This document shows positions 1 through 9,939 of a stretch of DNA of 64,000 bases, piece after piece (the stretch's first letter is position 1; each line of letters starts with the position of its first letter). The notes beneath the pieces were generated by a model. The model was not told the DNA's origin and searched no databases. It saw only the letters and a program-made list of their open reading frames with translations. A program made the translations under genes and the position numbers. Location of the stretch: NCBI RefSeq assembly GCF_003856835.1, contig NZ_CP034145.1, positions 124,001 to 188,000 on the forward strand, in the 5' to 3' direction. This DNA comes from Haloplanus aerogenes. GTDB lineage: Archaea > Halobacteriota > Halobacteria > Halobacteriales > Haloferacaceae.

Positions 1-218
1 TCGAGGCGGCCGTAGAGGTCGAACGCCTCGCCGTCGACCCAGTAGTCGCGGTCGAGGTCGTAGTTGTACATGAGGCGGTCGCTGACCCGGTCGACGTACT
101 CGTCGTCCCACTCGGGGACGTCCTCGGGGATGTCGCCGGCGACATCCGGATCCGAGTCGTCGCTCTCGACGCCGGTCTCGACCTCGTGTTCGCCCTCCGG
201 CGTGGCCTCGTCGCTCAC
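1..218 (-). CDS. Hypothetical acidic protein, N-terminal part only
   Basis: The gene runs leftward off the window edge, so only about the first 72 residues are visible. It begins with GTG at 218, which overlaps the TGA stop of the upstream cupin gene in a GTGA arrangement; that makes translational coupling in one operon likely. The visible N-terminus is a disordered, strongly acidic tail followed by a segment rich in Tyr, Asp and Trp (around YNYDLDRDYWVDGEAF). I do not recognise the family and no catalytic motif is visible. The only functional hint is its coupling to a small cupin protein. Confidence 0.6.
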   Translation of the reverse strand, partial: MSDEATPEGEHEVETGVESDDSDPDVAGDIPEDVPEWDDEYVDRVSDRLMYNYDLDRDYWVDGEAFDLYGRL

Positions 219-586
219 GGTTCGTAGGGTTTGGCGTCGCCCTCGACCGGCGGCGCGCCGATGGCGATCACGTCGACGGCCTCGTCCGCATCCTCGGGGT
301 TGTACGCGAACTGCGGACTCTCGGGCTCGACGGTGAGCAGGGTGTCGGGACCGGCCTCCAGCGTTCCCTCGGGCGTCTTCACGTGGAGCGTCCCGGAGAG
401 GACGTAGAAGGCCTCCTCCTGCTCCTCGTGATAGTGGTACGCGAGCGGGAGTTCCTCGCCCGGCGCGGCCGTGTAGCGGTTGATCGCCATCTGGGAGAGG
501 TTACCAAGCTCCGACAGCGACCGGCGCGTGCAGGGGCGGTCGGGGTCCGGCTCGACTTCGTCGGTGTCGACGACGTGGTAGCCCAT
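215..586 (-). CDS. Small single-domain cupin protein
   Basis: This 123-residue protein is a single cupin barrel. The metal-binding cupin-1 motif is clear: H51, H53, Glu at 57/58 and a following Gly (YHYHEEQEEAFYVLSG), with the second half ending near H68. Small cupins of this type bind a divalent metal and act as isomerases, dioxygenases or ligand sensors; the sequence does not say which. It overlaps the next gene by GTGA, so the two form an operon. It resembles the second small cupin near 27.6-27.9 kb, which still has the HxH motif but has lost its start. Confidence 0.85.
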   Translation of the reverse strand: MGYHVVDTDEVEPDPDRPCTRRSLSELGNLSQMAINRYTAAPGEELPLAYHYHEEQEEAFYVLSGTLHVKTPEGTLEAGPDTLLTVEPESPQFAYNPEDADEAVDVIAIGAPPVEGDAKPYEP

Positions 587-655
587 ACCCGTTCACTGTG
601 CCGACGGGACAAAAAACGCGTCGTCACGCCCGCGAGAGTCACGCCCACGGCAAGC

Positions 656-660
656 TTTAA
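656..660 (+). promoter_or_regulatory. TATA-like box for the 689 gene
   Basis: A TTTAA core (656-660) lies about 30 bases before the ATG at 689. This is the expected spacing for a leaderless haloarchaeal transcript and supports that start over the upstream open frame. Confidence 0.45.
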
Positions 661-688
661 TCGGCTCGTGGCCGTACGCGTGGGTACG

Positions 689-910
689 ATGGGTGGCAAA
701 GAAACCGAAGCGTGTGGCCGCTGTGCCATGAGTTCGGTCGTCGGCGTGACGGCCGAATCGGACGACGACGAGCGGGAGCGCGACCCGTTCGCCGGCGACC
801 GGATCGAGGTCGACGAGCGGCAACTCAAAGCCGTCTCGCCGGCCGCGTGGCTCGGCCGCGTCAAGCGTCGGATCGACGACTACGCGACCCGGCTCACGTA
901 CGGCCGGTAG
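689..910 (+). CDS. Small hypothetical protein with a CxxC pair
   Basis: The predicted product has 73 residues, starting at ATG 689; the frame is open much further upstream, but the TATA-like box at 656-660 argues for this start. It has one CGRC pair near the N-terminus (residues 9-12), an acidic middle and a basic, Trp-containing helix at the C-terminus. Third positions are GC-rich throughout, as in neighbouring genes. The single CxxC could form half of a zinc site in a dimer, but that is only inference. I do not recognise a family. Confidence 0.55.
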   Translation: MGGKETEACGRCAMSSVVGVTAESDDDERERDPFAGDRIEVDERQLKAVSPAAWLGRVKRRIDDYATRLTYGR

Positions 911-955
911 CACGGAACCGTTTTGTACGCCGACACCGTGGGAGCCTGACAAGCG

Positions 956-1642
956 ATGGAAGAGAGCGTGTCCGGTTTCAAACGCCGGGGAACGTGGGCG
1001 GAAATCGTCGAACACGGCGAGCGGATCACGCGCGCACTCCGCGACGCCGGCGCCGAAGGCGAGGCGTTCGAGGAGTGGGACGAGTGGCGTCCCAAGTCCC
1101 ACGAACGGCTCGGCGAGGACGTGAACGAAAAGACCGCCGAGCAGGCGAGCGTCAGCGAGGGTGAAGGGGAGAAAGCGGGGAAAGAACCCGACGAGGACCT
1201 GCGAACCGCCGGCGAGAAACTCTCCGAATCCTACAAACGCGTCGAGGAGGGCGACAACGAAGGGGCCGTCGAGCGCTGGCAGGACTCGATCAACTACGTC
1301 GCCCGCGCCGCCGACTCCGCCGGCCGGAAGGCGCTCCGAGCCGTCGAGGACACCGTCTACCGCAAGGTGATGACCCAGCTCGCGCCCTACTACTTCGACA
1401 ACGAACTCGTGAGCGCGAACGTCCAGAAGACGGCTCGCGGCGGCGACGAGGATCAGTTCATCTTCGAGGTGAACGTCAACGACGACGACCTCAAGACGGC
1501 CGTGAGCGACCGACTTGCCGACTACGAGGACGCCGTCGACCGCTGGCACGTCGACACTGAGAAGGAGACCGAGGTGGCCGAAGTCGTCGAAGGTGTCGAG
1601 CCCCCGCCGAACGGCGGCGACTCGAAGTCGACGACGAACTGA
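956..1642 (+). CDS. Conserved haloarchaeal protein (DUF5828-like)
   Basis: A 228-residue acidic soluble protein. The N-terminal part has the look of a family I associate with the label DUF5828, from memory only. Residues ~50-85 are a Glu/Lys-rich low-complexity linker. The C-terminal half (~85-215) is predicted helical, ending in a tail rich in Gly, Ser and Thr. There are no membrane segments, cysteines or nucleotide-binding motifs. It is followed after 38 bases by a small ferredoxin in the same direction, so co-expression is possible. Function unknown. Confidence 0.75.
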   Translation: MEESVSGFKRRGTWAEIVEHGERITRALRDAGAEGEAFEEWDEWRPKSHERLGEDVNEKTAEQASVSEGEGEKAGKEPDEDLRTAGEKLSESYKRVEEGDNEGAVERWQDSINYVARAADSAGRKALRAVEDTVYRKVMTQLAPYYFDNELVSANVQKTARGGDEDQFIFEVNVNDDDLKTAVSDRLADYEDAVDRWHVDTEKETEVAEVVEGVEPPPNGGDSKSTTN

Positions 1643-1680
1643 ACACCACACCTTTCTCGCCGCCCCGTCTACGTCCGTTC

Positions 1681-1923
1681 ATGCACGTCGAATTCGACCG
1701 CGACACCTGCATCGGGATGTTTCAGTGTGTCGACGAGTGGGACGCATTCGAGGAGAACCGGGACGACGGGAAGGCCGACCTGCAGGGGAGCGAGGAGACC
1801 GAACCGGACCTGTTCGTCCGCGAGGTGCCCGAGGACGCGGAGCTGGACGCGGAGTTCGCCGCCCGCACCTGCCCCGTCGACGCCATCCGCCTGTACGACG
1901 ACGACGGCGAGCAGATCGTCTGA
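1681..1923 (+). CDS. Small ferredoxin, probably single 3Fe-4S cluster
   Basis: An 80-residue acidic ferredoxin. Cluster ligands are C10 and C16 (CIGMFQC) and C64 (RTCPVDAI). The spacing resembles one-cluster ferredoxins in which one of the usual four cysteines is missing, so a 3Fe-4S centre is likely. Between the motifs lies a halophile-type acidic insertion. Its electron-transfer partner is not evident from the flanking genes. A second ferredoxin with the same C-x5-C...CP pattern lies at 36551-36889 beside the sulfite/nitrite reductase operon. Confidence 0.88.
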   Translation: MHVEFDRDTCIGMFQCVDEWDAFEENRDDGKADLQGSEETEPDLFVREVPEDAELDAEFAARTCPVDAIRLYDDDGEQIV

Positions 1924-1969
1924 GACCAGTTCCCCGTCCGGCTTCACTTTCACCACGCTTCGCCAACCC

Positions 1970-1973
1970 TTAA
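1970..1973 (+). promoter_or_regulatory. TATA-like box for hef
   Basis: A CCTTAACC element (TTAA at 1970-1973) sits 29 bases before the hef ATG at 1999, consistent with a leaderless promoter. Confidence 0.4.
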
Positions 1974-1998
1974 CCACGCCGCCGCCCAAGCACGGCCG

Positions 1999-4428
1999 AT
2001 GGCGGCCACCGACGAGGACGCGTACGTCGAGCACCCCTTGCTCGAACCCGGATTTATCGAGCGGCGTCGCTACCAGATGGAGCTCGCGTCCGATGCGCGC
2101 GACGCCCACACGCTCGTCTGTCTCCCGACCGGACTCGGCAAGACGACGGTGAGCCTGCTCGTGACCGCCGAACGGTTGCACGAAATCGGTGGGACAGCGC
2201 TCTTTCTCGCGCCGACCAAACCGCTGGTCCAACAGCACGCCGACTTCTACCGCGAGGCGCTCACCATCCCCGACGACGAGATTACGGTCTTCACCGGCGA
2301 GGTGCGCCCGGACGACCGGGCGGCGCTGTGGGAAGACAGCCGCATCGTCATCGCGACGCCGCAGGTGGTCGAGAACGACCTGATCGGCGGCCGCATCTCG
2401 CTTTCGGACGTGACCCACCTCACCTTCGACGAGTGTCACCGCGCGACCGGCGACTACGCCTACGTCTACATCGCGGAGCGCTACCACGCCGACGCCGAAT
2501 CGCCGCTCGTGACGGGGATGAGCGCCTCGCCCGGCGGCGACGAGGAGGCGATTCTCACTGTCTGCGAGAACCTCGGCCTCTCGGAGGTGGCGGTGATGAC
2601 CGAGGACGACGCCGACGTGGCGGAATACACTCACGACACGGAGGTGGAGTGGGAGCGGGTGACTTTGCCCGATCCTGTCCTGGAGATTCGGGACGCGATC
2701 AACGAGGTGATCAAAGACCGGCTGGAGCAACTGAAAGAACTCGGCGTCACGAACACGACGAGTCCCGACCTCTCCCAGCGCGACCTGAACAAGATGCGCG
2801 GGCAGTTACAGGACCTCATCGACGCCGACCAGTCGGAGGGGTACGAGGGGATGTCGATCCACGCCGAGGTGATGAAACTGCGGCGCGCGGTCGAACTCGC
2901 GGAGACGCAGTCCGTCGAATCCCTGCGCCGCTACTTCGAACGCCAGCGCAACGCCGCTCGCGCCTCCGGCGCGTCGAAGGCGAGCCAGCGCCTCGTCTCC
3001 GAACCGAAGGTTCGGGAAGCGATGCGGAAAGCCGAGGCGTTCGACGACCTCCACCCCAAGTTCCGCCAGACGCGCGTCCTCCTCGCCCAGACGCTCGGCA
3101 TCGGCGGCGGCGAGCGTGTCATCGTCTTCACCGAATCGCGCGACACTGCCGAGGCACTGACCGACTTCCTGAGCGAGAGTTTCGACGTGCGCCGGTTCGT
3201 CGGCCAGGGCGACAAGGAGGGCTCGGACGGCATGAGCCAGAAGGAACAGGGCGAGACGCTCGACGCCTTCCGGGCGGGCGAGTTCGAGGTGCTGGTCTCC
3301 ACCTCCGTCGCGGAGGAGGGGCTCGACGTGCCCGAAGTCGACCTCGTCCTCTTTTACGAACCCGTCCCCACGGCGATCCGGTCGATCCAGCGGAAGGGTC
3401 GGACGGGGCGACAGGACGAGGGGCGCGTAGTCGTCCTCATGGCCGAGGACACCCGCGACGAGGCCTTCTTCTGGATCTCGCGGCGGCGCGAGCAGGAGAT
3501 GGAAGACGAGTTGAAGGAACTGAAAGGCGTCGCGGAGGAAGTGGAGGCGGAACTCGACGACTCCCAGACGGCGCTGGATTCGTTCGACGGAGCCGGAACG
3601 GATACGGCGGCGACGGATGGCGCCGAAGCAGGCGCCGACGCGGCGGAGGCCGACGGCGGCGCGACGGCCCAGCCCGGCCTCGCCGAGTTCGGGACGCCGG
3701 ACGACGCGGACGCCGAATCGGAGGACAGCCCCGACGACGACGCCGTCGTCGCCACCGCAGGCACGGACGACGAGGGCGACACCGTCGAAATCGTCGTCGA
3801 CCAGCGGGAACTCGACTCGGCCATCGCCCGCGACCTCTCGACCCGCGAGGGGGTGGCGACGCGACTGGAGACGCTGGCGGTGGGCGACTACGTCGTCTCC
3901 GACCGCGTGGCCGTCGAGCGCAAGAGCGTGTCGGACTTCCTCGACACCCTCACCGGAAGCGACCGGTCGCTGTTCGAGCAAGTGGGTGACCTCGCGCGCC
4001 ACTACGCCCGGCCGGTCGTGATCATCGAAGGCGGCGGCCTCTACGAGGAGCGCAACGTCCACCCGGACGCCATCCGTGGTGCGCTGGCGTCGCTCTCGGT
4101 CGATTTCGGCGTCAGCGTCCTGCGGACCGAGGACGAGAGGGACACCGCGGACCTCCTCGCCGTCCTCGCGGGCCGGGAGCAGACGACGCGGGACCGGTCC
4201 GTCAGCGTTCACGGCGAGAAGAGCGCCAAGACGCTGGCCGAACAGCAGGAGTACGTCGTCGGCGCCATCGCAGACATCGGCCCCGTGACGGCGCGGTCGC
4301 TTCTCGAACACTTCGGGAGTGTCGAGGCCGTGATGACGGCCCGCGAGGAGGACCTGTTGGCGGTCGACGGCGTGGGCGAGGTGACCGCCGACCGGATTCG
4401 GGACGTGGTGGGGAGCGAGTACCGTTAG
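1999..4428 (+). CDS. hef: Hef, XPF/FANCM-family helicase-nuclease
   Basis: Hef is the archaeal relative of FANCM and XPF; it unwinds and cuts stalled or branched replication forks. The 809-residue protein has the full architecture: an SF2 helicase (Walker A PTGLGKT at 43-49, DECH box at 144-147, second RecA domain to ~510), an acidic low-complexity linker (~530-600), an ERCC4-type nuclease with the ERKxxxD motif at E640-R641-K642-D646, and tandem helix-hairpin-helix repeats at ~750-805. The linker carries a PCNA-box-like QPGLAEF at 558-564. The stop overlaps the convergent next gene by 4 bases. All catalytic motifs are intact. Confidence 0.97.
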   Translation: MAATDEDAYVEHPLLEPGFIERRRYQMELASDARDAHTLVCLPTGLGKTTVSLLVTAERLHEIGGTALFLAPTKPLVQQHADFYREALTIPDDEITVFTGEVRPDDRAALWEDSRIVIATPQVVENDLIGGRISLSDVTHLTFDECHRATGDYAYVYIAERYHADAESPLVTGMSASPGGDEEAILTVCENLGLSEVAVMTEDDADVAEYTHDTEVEWERVTLPDPVLEIRDAINEVIKDRLEQLKELGVTNTTSPDLSQRDLNKMRGQLQDLIDADQSEGYEGMSIHAEVMKLRRAVELAETQSVESLRRYFERQRNAARASGASKASQRLVSEPKVREAMRKAEAFDDLHPKFRQTRVLLAQTLGIGGGERVIVFTESRDTAEALTDFLSESFDVRRFVGQGDKEGSDGMSQKEQGETLDAFRAGEFEVLVSTSVAEEGLDVPEVDLVLFYEPVPTAIRSIQRKGRTGRQDEGRVVVLMAEDTRDEAFFWISRRREQEMEDELKELKGVAEEVEAELDDSQTALDSFDGAGTDTAATDGAEAGADAAEADGGATAQPGLAEFGTPDDADAESEDSPDDDAVVATAGTDDEGDTVEIVVDQRELDSAIARDLSTREGVATRLETLAVGDYVVSDRVAVERKSVSDFLDTLTGSDRSLFEQVGDLARHYARPVVIIEGGGLYEERNVHPDAIRGALASLSVDFGVSVLRTEDERDTADLLAVLAGREQTTRDRSVSVHGEKSAKTLAEQQEYVVGAIADIGPVTARSLLEHFGSVEAVMTAREEDLLAVDGVGEVTADRIRDVVGSEYR

Positions 4429-4991
4429 CGATTCAGCGCCGCCAGCGTCTCCGCCGCCTCGCGCGCGGCGGCGAGCAACTCCTTGGCCCGCCGCGGATCA
4501 TCGGTCTCCTCGGCCGCGCGGGTGTAGCGAGCGAGCGTCCGCGAGAGCGACGCGCGGATGTCGTCGAGGTCGGCGGTGTCGGCCGACGGTGACGGCCGAG
4601 TCGGCGGCTCTCGGGTGGGGCGAGGCTCTGCGGCGTCGGTCGGCGGTTCGCCGCCGGCGCTCGACGGGGCACGACGGTCGCGGGGCGCGTCCGGGGACGT
4701 GGGTGTGGCCTCGGCTGTCGACTCCGTGTCGGGGGTGGCCGCGTCGTCCGCCTCGGCTCCGTCCTCGGCGTCCGCGGCCGCTTCCTGATCGGCCGCCTGA
4801 CACGTCGGACAGAACGTCTGGCCGTCGTACCGGAAGAGGGGGTCGCCACAGGTGTCGCAGTGGCTGTTGGTCATCGTCGCCCCTTTGAGTAGCAGTTCGC
4901 TCATGCGCTGGGTAGCCGCCCGCTTCTCCTGGTCCTGTTCGTACTTCTCCCGGAGTCGCTCGCGTTCGGCCTCCTCGTCGAACCCGCTCAT
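4425..4991 (-). CDS. Sssca1/autoantigen p27-type zinc-ribbon protein
   Basis: A 188-residue protein starting at ATG 4991; the longer open frame upstream is not used, since it would run back across the mdh promoter. Residues ~1-40 form a charged helix, followed by a zinc ribbon (CDTCGDPLF...CPTC) typical of the Sjogren/scleroderma autoantigen 1 family found widely in archaea. The middle is a low-complexity Pro/Ala/Asp/Arg linker. A C-terminal helix (~130-185) contains [15 protein letters not shown]. The molecular role of the family is not established. It overlaps hef tail to tail. Confidence 0.85.
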   Translation of the reverse strand: MSGFDEEAERERLREKYEQDQEKRAATQRMSELLLKGATMTNSHCDTCGDPLFRYDGQTFCPTCQAADQEAAADAEDGAEADDAATPDTESTAEATPTSPDAPRDRRAPSSAGGEPPTDAAEPRPTREPPTRPSPSADTADLDDIRASLSRTLARYTRAAEETDDPRRAKELLAAAREAAETLAALNR

Positions 4992-5105
4992 GGATCGAGG
5001 AAGGCGGTCGAGGTCGAAAAAGCCCACGGGGTCGGGCCGAGGATTTTCGACACGAGTCGAACGGTCGTACGCCGACTGCGGGCCGAATTCGGGCCTTCCG
5101 AAGCG

Positions 5106-5110
5106 TTTAA
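5106..5110 (+). promoter_or_regulatory. TATA-like box for mdh
   Basis: GCGTTTAATCGG places TTTAA at 5106-5110, about 30 bases before the mdh ATG at 5139. Confidence 0.5.
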
Positions 5111-5138
5111 TCGGTGTCCGTCGCCATCGGTACGTGAT

Positions 5139-6053
5139 ATGACGAAAGTGAGCGTCATCGGCGCGGCGGGAACGGTAGGTGCCGCGGCAGGCTACAACAT
5201 CGCGCTTCGGGACATCGCGGACGAACTCGTCTTCGTCGACATTCCGGACATGGAAGCCGAGACGGTCGGACAGGCGGCCGACGCGAACCACGGCATCGCC
5301 TACGACTCGAACACGGTCGTCCGGCAGGGCGGCTACGAGGCGACAGAGGGCTCCGACGTGGTGGTCATCACGGCGGGCATCCCCCGAAAACCGGGGCAGA
5401 CCCGCATCGACCTTGCGGGCGACAACGCGCCGATCATGGAGGATATCGGCTCGTCGCTCGCGGAGTACAACGACGACTTCGTGTCGATCACTACCTCCAA
5501 TCCGGTCGACCTGCTCAACCGTCACCTCTACGAGACGGGCGACCGCGACCGGCACGCCGTCATCGGTTTCGGCGGCCGCCTCGACTCCGCGCGCTTCCGC
5601 TACGTCCTCTCCCAGCGGTTCGACGCGCCCGTGCAGAACGTCGAGGCGACGATTCTCGGCGAACACGGCGACGCGCAGGTGCCCGTCTTCTCGAAGGTGC
5701 GAGTCGACGGCCGCGACCCCGAGTTCACCGCGGACGAACGCGAGGAGATCCTCGGCAACCTGCAGGAGTCCGCGATGGACGTCATCGAACGCAAGGGCGC
5801 GACGGAGTGGGGCCCGGCGACGGGTGTCGCCCACATGGTCGAGGCCGTCATCCGCGACACGGGCGAGGTCCTCCCCGGCAGCATCGTGCTCGACGGCGAG
5901 TTCGGCTACGAAGACACCGCCTTCGGCGTCCCCGTCAAACTCGGCTCGAACGGCGTCGAAGAAGTGGTGGAGTGGGACCTCGACGACTACGAGGCGGATC
6001 TGATGGACGACGCGGCCGAGAAACTGGGCGAACAGTACGACGAAATCGCCTGA
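5139..6053 (+). CDS. mdh: Malate dehydrogenase (LDH-like type)
   Basis: A 304-residue NAD-dependent malate dehydrogenase of the LDH-like group used by haloarchaea for malate/oxaloacetate interconversion in the citric acid cycle. The Rossmann motif is GAAGTVG (8-14). The mobile loop carries R83 and R89 ([10 protein letters not shown]), the dicarboxylate-binding arginines that favour malate over lactate. The catalytic relay is D149 with H176 (GEHGDAQ), and R152 completes substrate binding. Length is normal for the family. It is transcribed alone from a TTTAA promoter and faces uvrC tail to tail. Confidence 0.97.
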   Translation: MTKVSVIGAAGTVGAAAGYNIALRDIADELVFVDIPDMEAETVGQAADANHGIAYDSNTVVRQGGYEATEGSDVVVITAGIPRKPGQTRIDLAGDNAPIMEDIGSSLAEYNDDFVSITTSNPVDLLNRHLYETGDRDRHAVIGFGGRLDSARFRYVLSQRFDAPVQNVEATILGEHGDAQVPVFSKVRVDGRDPEFTADEREEILGNLQESAMDVIERKGATEWGPATGVAHMVEAVIRDTGEVLPGSIVLDGEFGYEDTAFGVPVKLGSNGVEEVVEWDLDDYEADLMDDAAEKLGEQYDEIA

Positions 6054-6108
6054 GATTCAAATACGAACCCGCGGCCAGCCATCCCGTGACCTGAGTTCGG
6101 TCGCGGGG

Positions 6109-6181
6109 CGCTCGCGGGTGTGTGGCGCCACGCCCCGCGAGCGTGGCTACTGCCACGGAGCGGCGCGGCGAAAGCCGCGCC
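6109..6181. terminator. Three stacked hairpins between mdh and uvrC
   Basis: The 141-base convergent gap holds three inverted repeats. The first has 10-base arms CGCTCGCGGG (6109-6118) and CCCGCGAGCG (6134-6143) around an inner TGGCGCCA palindrome. The second is GTGGC-TACT-GCCAC (6143-6156). The third is a perfect 8-base stem with a GAAA tetraloop (6162-6181). No T-run follows. I read this as a bidirectional 3' structure that ends or protects both transcripts. Confidence 0.55.
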
Positions 6182-6194
6182 CGGCGCCACCTGT

Positions 6195-7931
6195 TCACAA
6201 CCGTCGCGCCAGCGCGTCGGCCGTCTTCTCGCCGACGCCCTCCACATCCCGCAGATCCGCGACCGACGCCTCGCGCACATTCTCGACACTCCCGAACCGC
6301 CGGAGGAGTCGCCGGCGCGTCTCGGGACCGACGCCCGGCACCTCGTCGAGCGCCGTCGACACCTCGTCGCGGACGGCCCCGTGGTACTGGACCGCGAAGC
6401 GGTGGGCCTCGTCGCGCACCCGCTGGAGGAGATGAAGGTGGGATGCGTCGGCCGGCCAGTCGTGGACGCCGTCTGGCGTGATCACCCGCTCCTCGGCTTT
6501 CGCCAGCGCGATGGTGGGTACGTCCCACCCCGTCTCTCCGAGAGCGTCGCGGGCGGCAGCGAGTTGGCCGTCGCCGCCGTCGATCAGGAGGAGATCGGGA
6601 TCGGGGCGGTCGTCCGTCCCGTCGACGGCGCGAGCGGCACGCCAGCGCACGAGTTCGCGCATGTTCGCGTAGTCGTCGTTGCGCTCGGTGAGTTTCTTCC
6701 GGCGGTAGGCCGACTTCTCGGCGCTCCCGTCGACGAAGCAGACGTTGCTCCCGACGACCGCCTTCCCGCCGGCGTGGCTCACGTCGAACCCCTCGATGCG
6801 CTCGGGCGGCGTGTCGAGGCCGAGTTCGTCGGCGAGGCGCGCGGCCGCGTCGTCGCCGCCCGTCCGTCGACGGGCGTTCTTCAGCGCGAGGTCGACCAGT
6901 TTCGCCTCGCGGCCGGCACCGGGGACGCGCACGGCGACGCCCTCGCTTTCCAGCCACGCGAGCACTTCGTCGTCGTCCGGGCGCTCCGAACACAGGATGG
7001 CGTCTGGCAACTCGCGGTCGGCGTAGTACTGCGGAACGAAGGCGGCGAGGAGAGCGCCGGCCCGGTCCTCGCCCTCGGGCGCGTCGAGTCGGTGCCGCGA
7101 GCGGTCGACGAGTTGCCCGCGCTCGCTGTGGAGACGGGCGACGGTCGCCCGGTCGCCTTCGACGACGGCGCCGAGCACGTCGACCGTCCGCTCGTCGGCG
7201 GGGGAAGCGACGGCGTCGCCGCCGGTGCCGTGGAAGGATTCGACCGTCTCCAGTCGATCCCGGAGGTTAGCGGCGCGCTCGAACGACTGCGCCTGTGCCG
7301 CGGCCTCCATCTCGCGGCGGAGCGGGTCGGCCAACACGCCCGTCTCTCCCTCGAAAAAGCGGACGGCTGCGCGCACGTCCTCGGCGTACGCCTCGGCGTC
7401 GATCTCGCCGGTACAGGGGGCGCTGCACAGCCCCATCTCGTAGTCGAGACAGGGACGGTCTCGCCCCCGATATTTGTGGTCGGAACACCCGCGGAGGCCG
7501 TACGTCTCCCGGAGCGCCTTCACGATCGTTTCGACGCGACCCTTGTCGGTGAAGGGGCCGAAGACCGTCGCCCCCTCGTCGGGGTCGCGTGTCACCTCGA
7601 TCCGCGGGGCGTCGTGGGCGGTGAGTTGGACGAGCGGGTAGGACTTGTCGTCCTTGAGCCGGACGTTGTACCGTGGCTGGTGGCGCTTGATGAGGTTCGC
7701 CTCCAGCAGGAGCGCCTGCGTCTCGGTGTCGGTGACGGCCACGTCGATCCGGTCGGCGCGGTCGACCATCCGTCGGATGCGGTCGCTCCGCGGGTCGGCG
7801 TAGGAACGCACCCGGGCCCGGAGGTCGACTGCCTTGCCGACGTAGCGGACGCTGTCATCCTCGTAGAAGAGGTAGACGCCCGGATCGCGCGGCAGATCAG
7901 CCGCCCGGTCGCGCACCGCAGTCGCGTCCAT
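6195..7931 (-). CDS. uvrC: UvrC, excinuclease ABC subunit C
   Basis: UvrC makes both incisions during bacterial-type nucleotide excision repair; haloarchaea acquired the Uvr system. The 578-residue protein has a GIY-YIG nuclease (GVYLFY at ~18-23, RYVGKA at ~29-34), a UVR motif at ~205-240 for UvrB contact, the RNase H-like second nuclease with [15 protein letters not shown] near 375-390, and a double helix-hairpin-helix at the C-terminus ([17 protein letters not shown]). I chose ATG 7931 because residues upstream show no family similarity. No uvrA or uvrB lies in the window. Confidence 0.96.
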   Translation of the reverse strand: MDATAVRDRAADLPRDPGVYLFYEDDSVRYVGKAVDLRARVRSYADPRSDRIRRMVDRADRIDVAVTDTETQALLLEANLIKRHQPRYNVRLKDDKSYPLVQLTAHDAPRIEVTRDPDEGATVFGPFTDKGRVETIVKALRETYGLRGCSDHKYRGRDRPCLDYEMGLCSAPCTGEIDAEAYAEDVRAAVRFFEGETGVLADPLRREMEAAAQAQSFERAANLRDRLETVESFHGTGGDAVASPADERTVDVLGAVVEGDRATVARLHSERGQLVDRSRHRLDAPEGEDRAGALLAAFVPQYYADRELPDAILCSERPDDDEVLAWLESEGVAVRVPGAGREAKLVDLALKNARRRTGGDDAAARLADELGLDTPPERIEGFDVSHAGGKAVVGSNVCFVDGSAEKSAYRRKKLTERNDDYANMRELVRWRAARAVDGTDDRPDPDLLLIDGGDGQLAAARDALGETGWDVPTIALAKAEERVITPDGVHDWPADASHLHLLQRVRDEAHRFAVQYHGAVRDEVSTALDEVPGVGPETRRRLLRRFGSVENVREASVADLRDVEGVGEKTADALARRL

Positions 7932-8041
7932 CACCGATGCCGTAGCCGTCGCGCGCCAATGAGCCTGACGCGTTGCGCCGGCGTTTTCAGGCGTGAGAAT
8001 CGCTAGCAACGGTTAAGAGGGGCGCTATCGACCGCTGGCGT

Positions 8042-9598
8042 ATGAATCCTGGTCCCGAATCGCACGAATCGAAGCGCGCGGCCGGCGAGTCGCCGCATGC
8101 ACTCGAATCGGACGGCGGTGTCGAGGCGGATGCCGTCGCTTTCGAGGAATCGGACGGTACCGACGCGGTAGAGCTGAACATCGACGACGACGTGCTCATC
8201 GACGGGGTCGGAATGCCCGTGTTCGTCCTCGGGCCGGAGGGTGCGGTAGTGGCGTGGAACCACAGCATCGAGCAGTTGACGGGGAACGGCGACGACGCCG
8301 CCATCGGCTCGACACGACCGAGTACGGTGTTTTACCCCGATGGCCGCGAGACGGAGATGCTGGCACAGACGGTGCTCGACGCGCCGGCATCCGCCGACGA
8401 CCGTGACGGCGTCGAACTCGAAGACGAGACGCTCTCGCTGTACGCGATGGAGGAGACGATGACCGACCGGCAGGGCGAGACCAGGCATCTCCGCCATACG
8501 TCGATGCCGCTGTACGAAGACGGCGAGTTCGTCGGCGCCATTCAGGCGATTCGGGACCGGACAGCGGAGGTGAGACGGCAGGAGGCCGTCGCGGATCTCG
8601 TCGACGAGGTCCGGGGGACGCTCCACGAACTCGCGGAGGGGCGTCTCGGCGCTCGGGCGGCGTTCGACGCCGACGAACGCGAAGTCGACGACCGTCTCGC
8701 GGAAGTCGTGACGGAGTTGAACCGAACCGCGGCGGAGTTCGAACACCTCACCGAACAGGTCGACGACGAGACGCAGTCGCTGGCGGGGGCTATCGACCGC
8801 ACCGCATCGGCGGCGGACGCCATCGCCGAGAACGTCGACGAGCAAAACGACCTGCTCGCGGAAGGGGCCGACGAGATGCAGTCGTTCAGCGCGAGCATCG
8901 AGGAAGTCGCGGCGACGACGGACGAGGTGGAAACGGCGGCGAGCGAGGCCCGGACAGCGGCGGCGGAGGGTCTGGACGCGAGCGAGGACGCCCGCGAGGC
9001 GACCGAGAGCGTCGTCGACGTGGGTGAGGAACTCGTCCACGACGTGACCGCCCTCGGGGAGCGGATGGACGACATCGAAGCGGTCGTGGAAGTGATTTCG
9101 GAAGTGGCGGACCAGACGAACTTGCTCGCGCTCAACGCCAACATCGAGGCGGCGCGGGCGGGCGAGGACGGCGACGGCTTCGCCGTCGTCGCGGACGAGG
9201 TGAAGTCGCTGGCCGAACAGACCCACGACCACACCGAGTCGATCACCGACGACATCCAGGCGCTCCAGGCTCAGACGGGCGACACGGTCGACGCGGCGAC
9301 CCACTCGGTCGAGCGAATCGACGAGGCGAGCGACCGGATCGGAGCGGTGCTGGAGACGTTCGACGACATCGCCTCGACGATCGAACAGGTCGCGAACGGC
9401 GTCGCGGAAGTGTCGCGCACGGCGGACGATCAGGCGGCGACGGCCGAGGAACTGACGGCGACGATAGAGAACCTCCGGGATCGGGCGGAGGAGACGGCGA
9501 CAGCGGCGGATCGGATCGTCGCCGCCGCCGACGAGGCCGGCGACGCTGTCGGGGAACTCGAACGGAGCGTGGCCGAACTCCGGGCGGACGGACAGTGA
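8042..9598 (+). CDS. Soluble PAS-containing methyl-accepting transducer
   Basis: A 518-residue cytoplasmic chemotaxis or signal transducer. After a disordered acidic N-terminus (~1-45), a PAS domain occupies ~50-175 (ILD-type start around [16 protein letters not shown]), followed by a helical linker. The C-terminal ~320 residues form the MCP signalling coiled coil, with the conserved tip [20 protein letters not shown] and [15 protein letters not shown]. No transmembrane segment is present, so it should sense an internal signal such as redox state, a ligand or a bound cofactor. Glu/Gln-rich heptads flanking the tip are likely methylation sites. No che genes are nearby. Confidence 0.92.
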   Translation: MNPGPESHESKRAAGESPHALESDGGVEADAVAFEESDGTDAVELNIDDDVLIDGVGMPVFVLGPEGAVVAWNHSIEQLTGNGDDAAIGSTRPSTVFYPDGRETEMLAQTVLDAPASADDRDGVELEDETLSLYAMEETMTDRQGETRHLRHTSMPLYEDGEFVGAIQAIRDRTAEVRRQEAVADLVDEVRGTLHELAEGRLGARAAFDADEREVDDRLAEVVTELNRTAAEFEHLTEQVDDETQSLAGAIDRTASAADAIAENVDEQNDLLAEGADEMQSFSASIEEVAATTDEVETAASEARTAAAEGLDASEDAREATESVVDVGEELVHDVTALGERMDDIEAVVEVISEVADQTNLLALNANIEAARAGEDGDGFAVVADEVKSLAEQTHDHTESITDDIQALQAQTGDTVDAATHSVERIDEASDRIGAVLETFDDIASTIEQVANGVAEVSRTADDQAATAEELTATIENLRDRAEETATAADRIVAAADEAGDAVGELERSVAELRADGQ

Positions 9599-9610
9599 GG
9601 AGGGCGAGGG

Positions 9611-9615
9611 TATAA
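9611..9615 (+). promoter_or_regulatory. TATA box for the 9640 gene
   Basis: GGGTATAACAC puts TATAA at 9611-9615, 29 bases before ATG 9640. Confidence 0.5.
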
Positions 9616-9639
9616 CACTCGGCGCGTCGATGCCCGGAC

Positions 9640-9906
9640 ATGGCCGAGACGGAACGACTCTGGCTGGTCGAGCGCACCTACGACGACAAGGGACTCATCT
9701 CGCTCGCGTACGCGACGACCGACGGCGAGTCGGTCCGCCGGATCGAACGAGCGCCCATCGCCGTCGAGCGGTCCGGCGGCGTCACCGCAGCCGTCGACAC
9801 CGAACCGGACGCCCTCGAACCGGTCGCGGACGCAGACCTGCGCGAGCGATACGCGACGGAAGCAACACGGATGGCGGAGCGCCACGACCCCGACGAGACG
9901 GTGTGA
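9640..9906 (+). CDS. Small hypothetical haloarchaeal protein
   Basis: An 88-residue acidic soluble protein with its own TATA box 29 bases upstream. It opens with a beta-strand-like stretch (LWLVERTYDDKGLISLAYAT) and ends with an alpha-helical segment (LRERYATEATRMAERH). There is no cysteine, membrane segment or recognised motif. It precedes an ABC exporter pair but is separated from it by a distinct promoter at 9940. Function unknown. Confidence 0.75.
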   Translation: MAETERLWLVERTYDDKGLISLAYATTDGESVRRIERAPIAVERSGGVTAAVDTEPDALEPVADADLRERYATEATRMAERHDPDETV

Positions 9907-9939
9907 TCGGGACGACGGCGGCGTCCGACACCTAAACCC

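Noticed and set aside
6120-8006. 628-codon open frame on the plus strand opposite uvrC
   Set aside because: Its composition is typical of antisense frames and it starts inside the mdh-uvrC hairpin region; UvrC motifs are on the minus strand.
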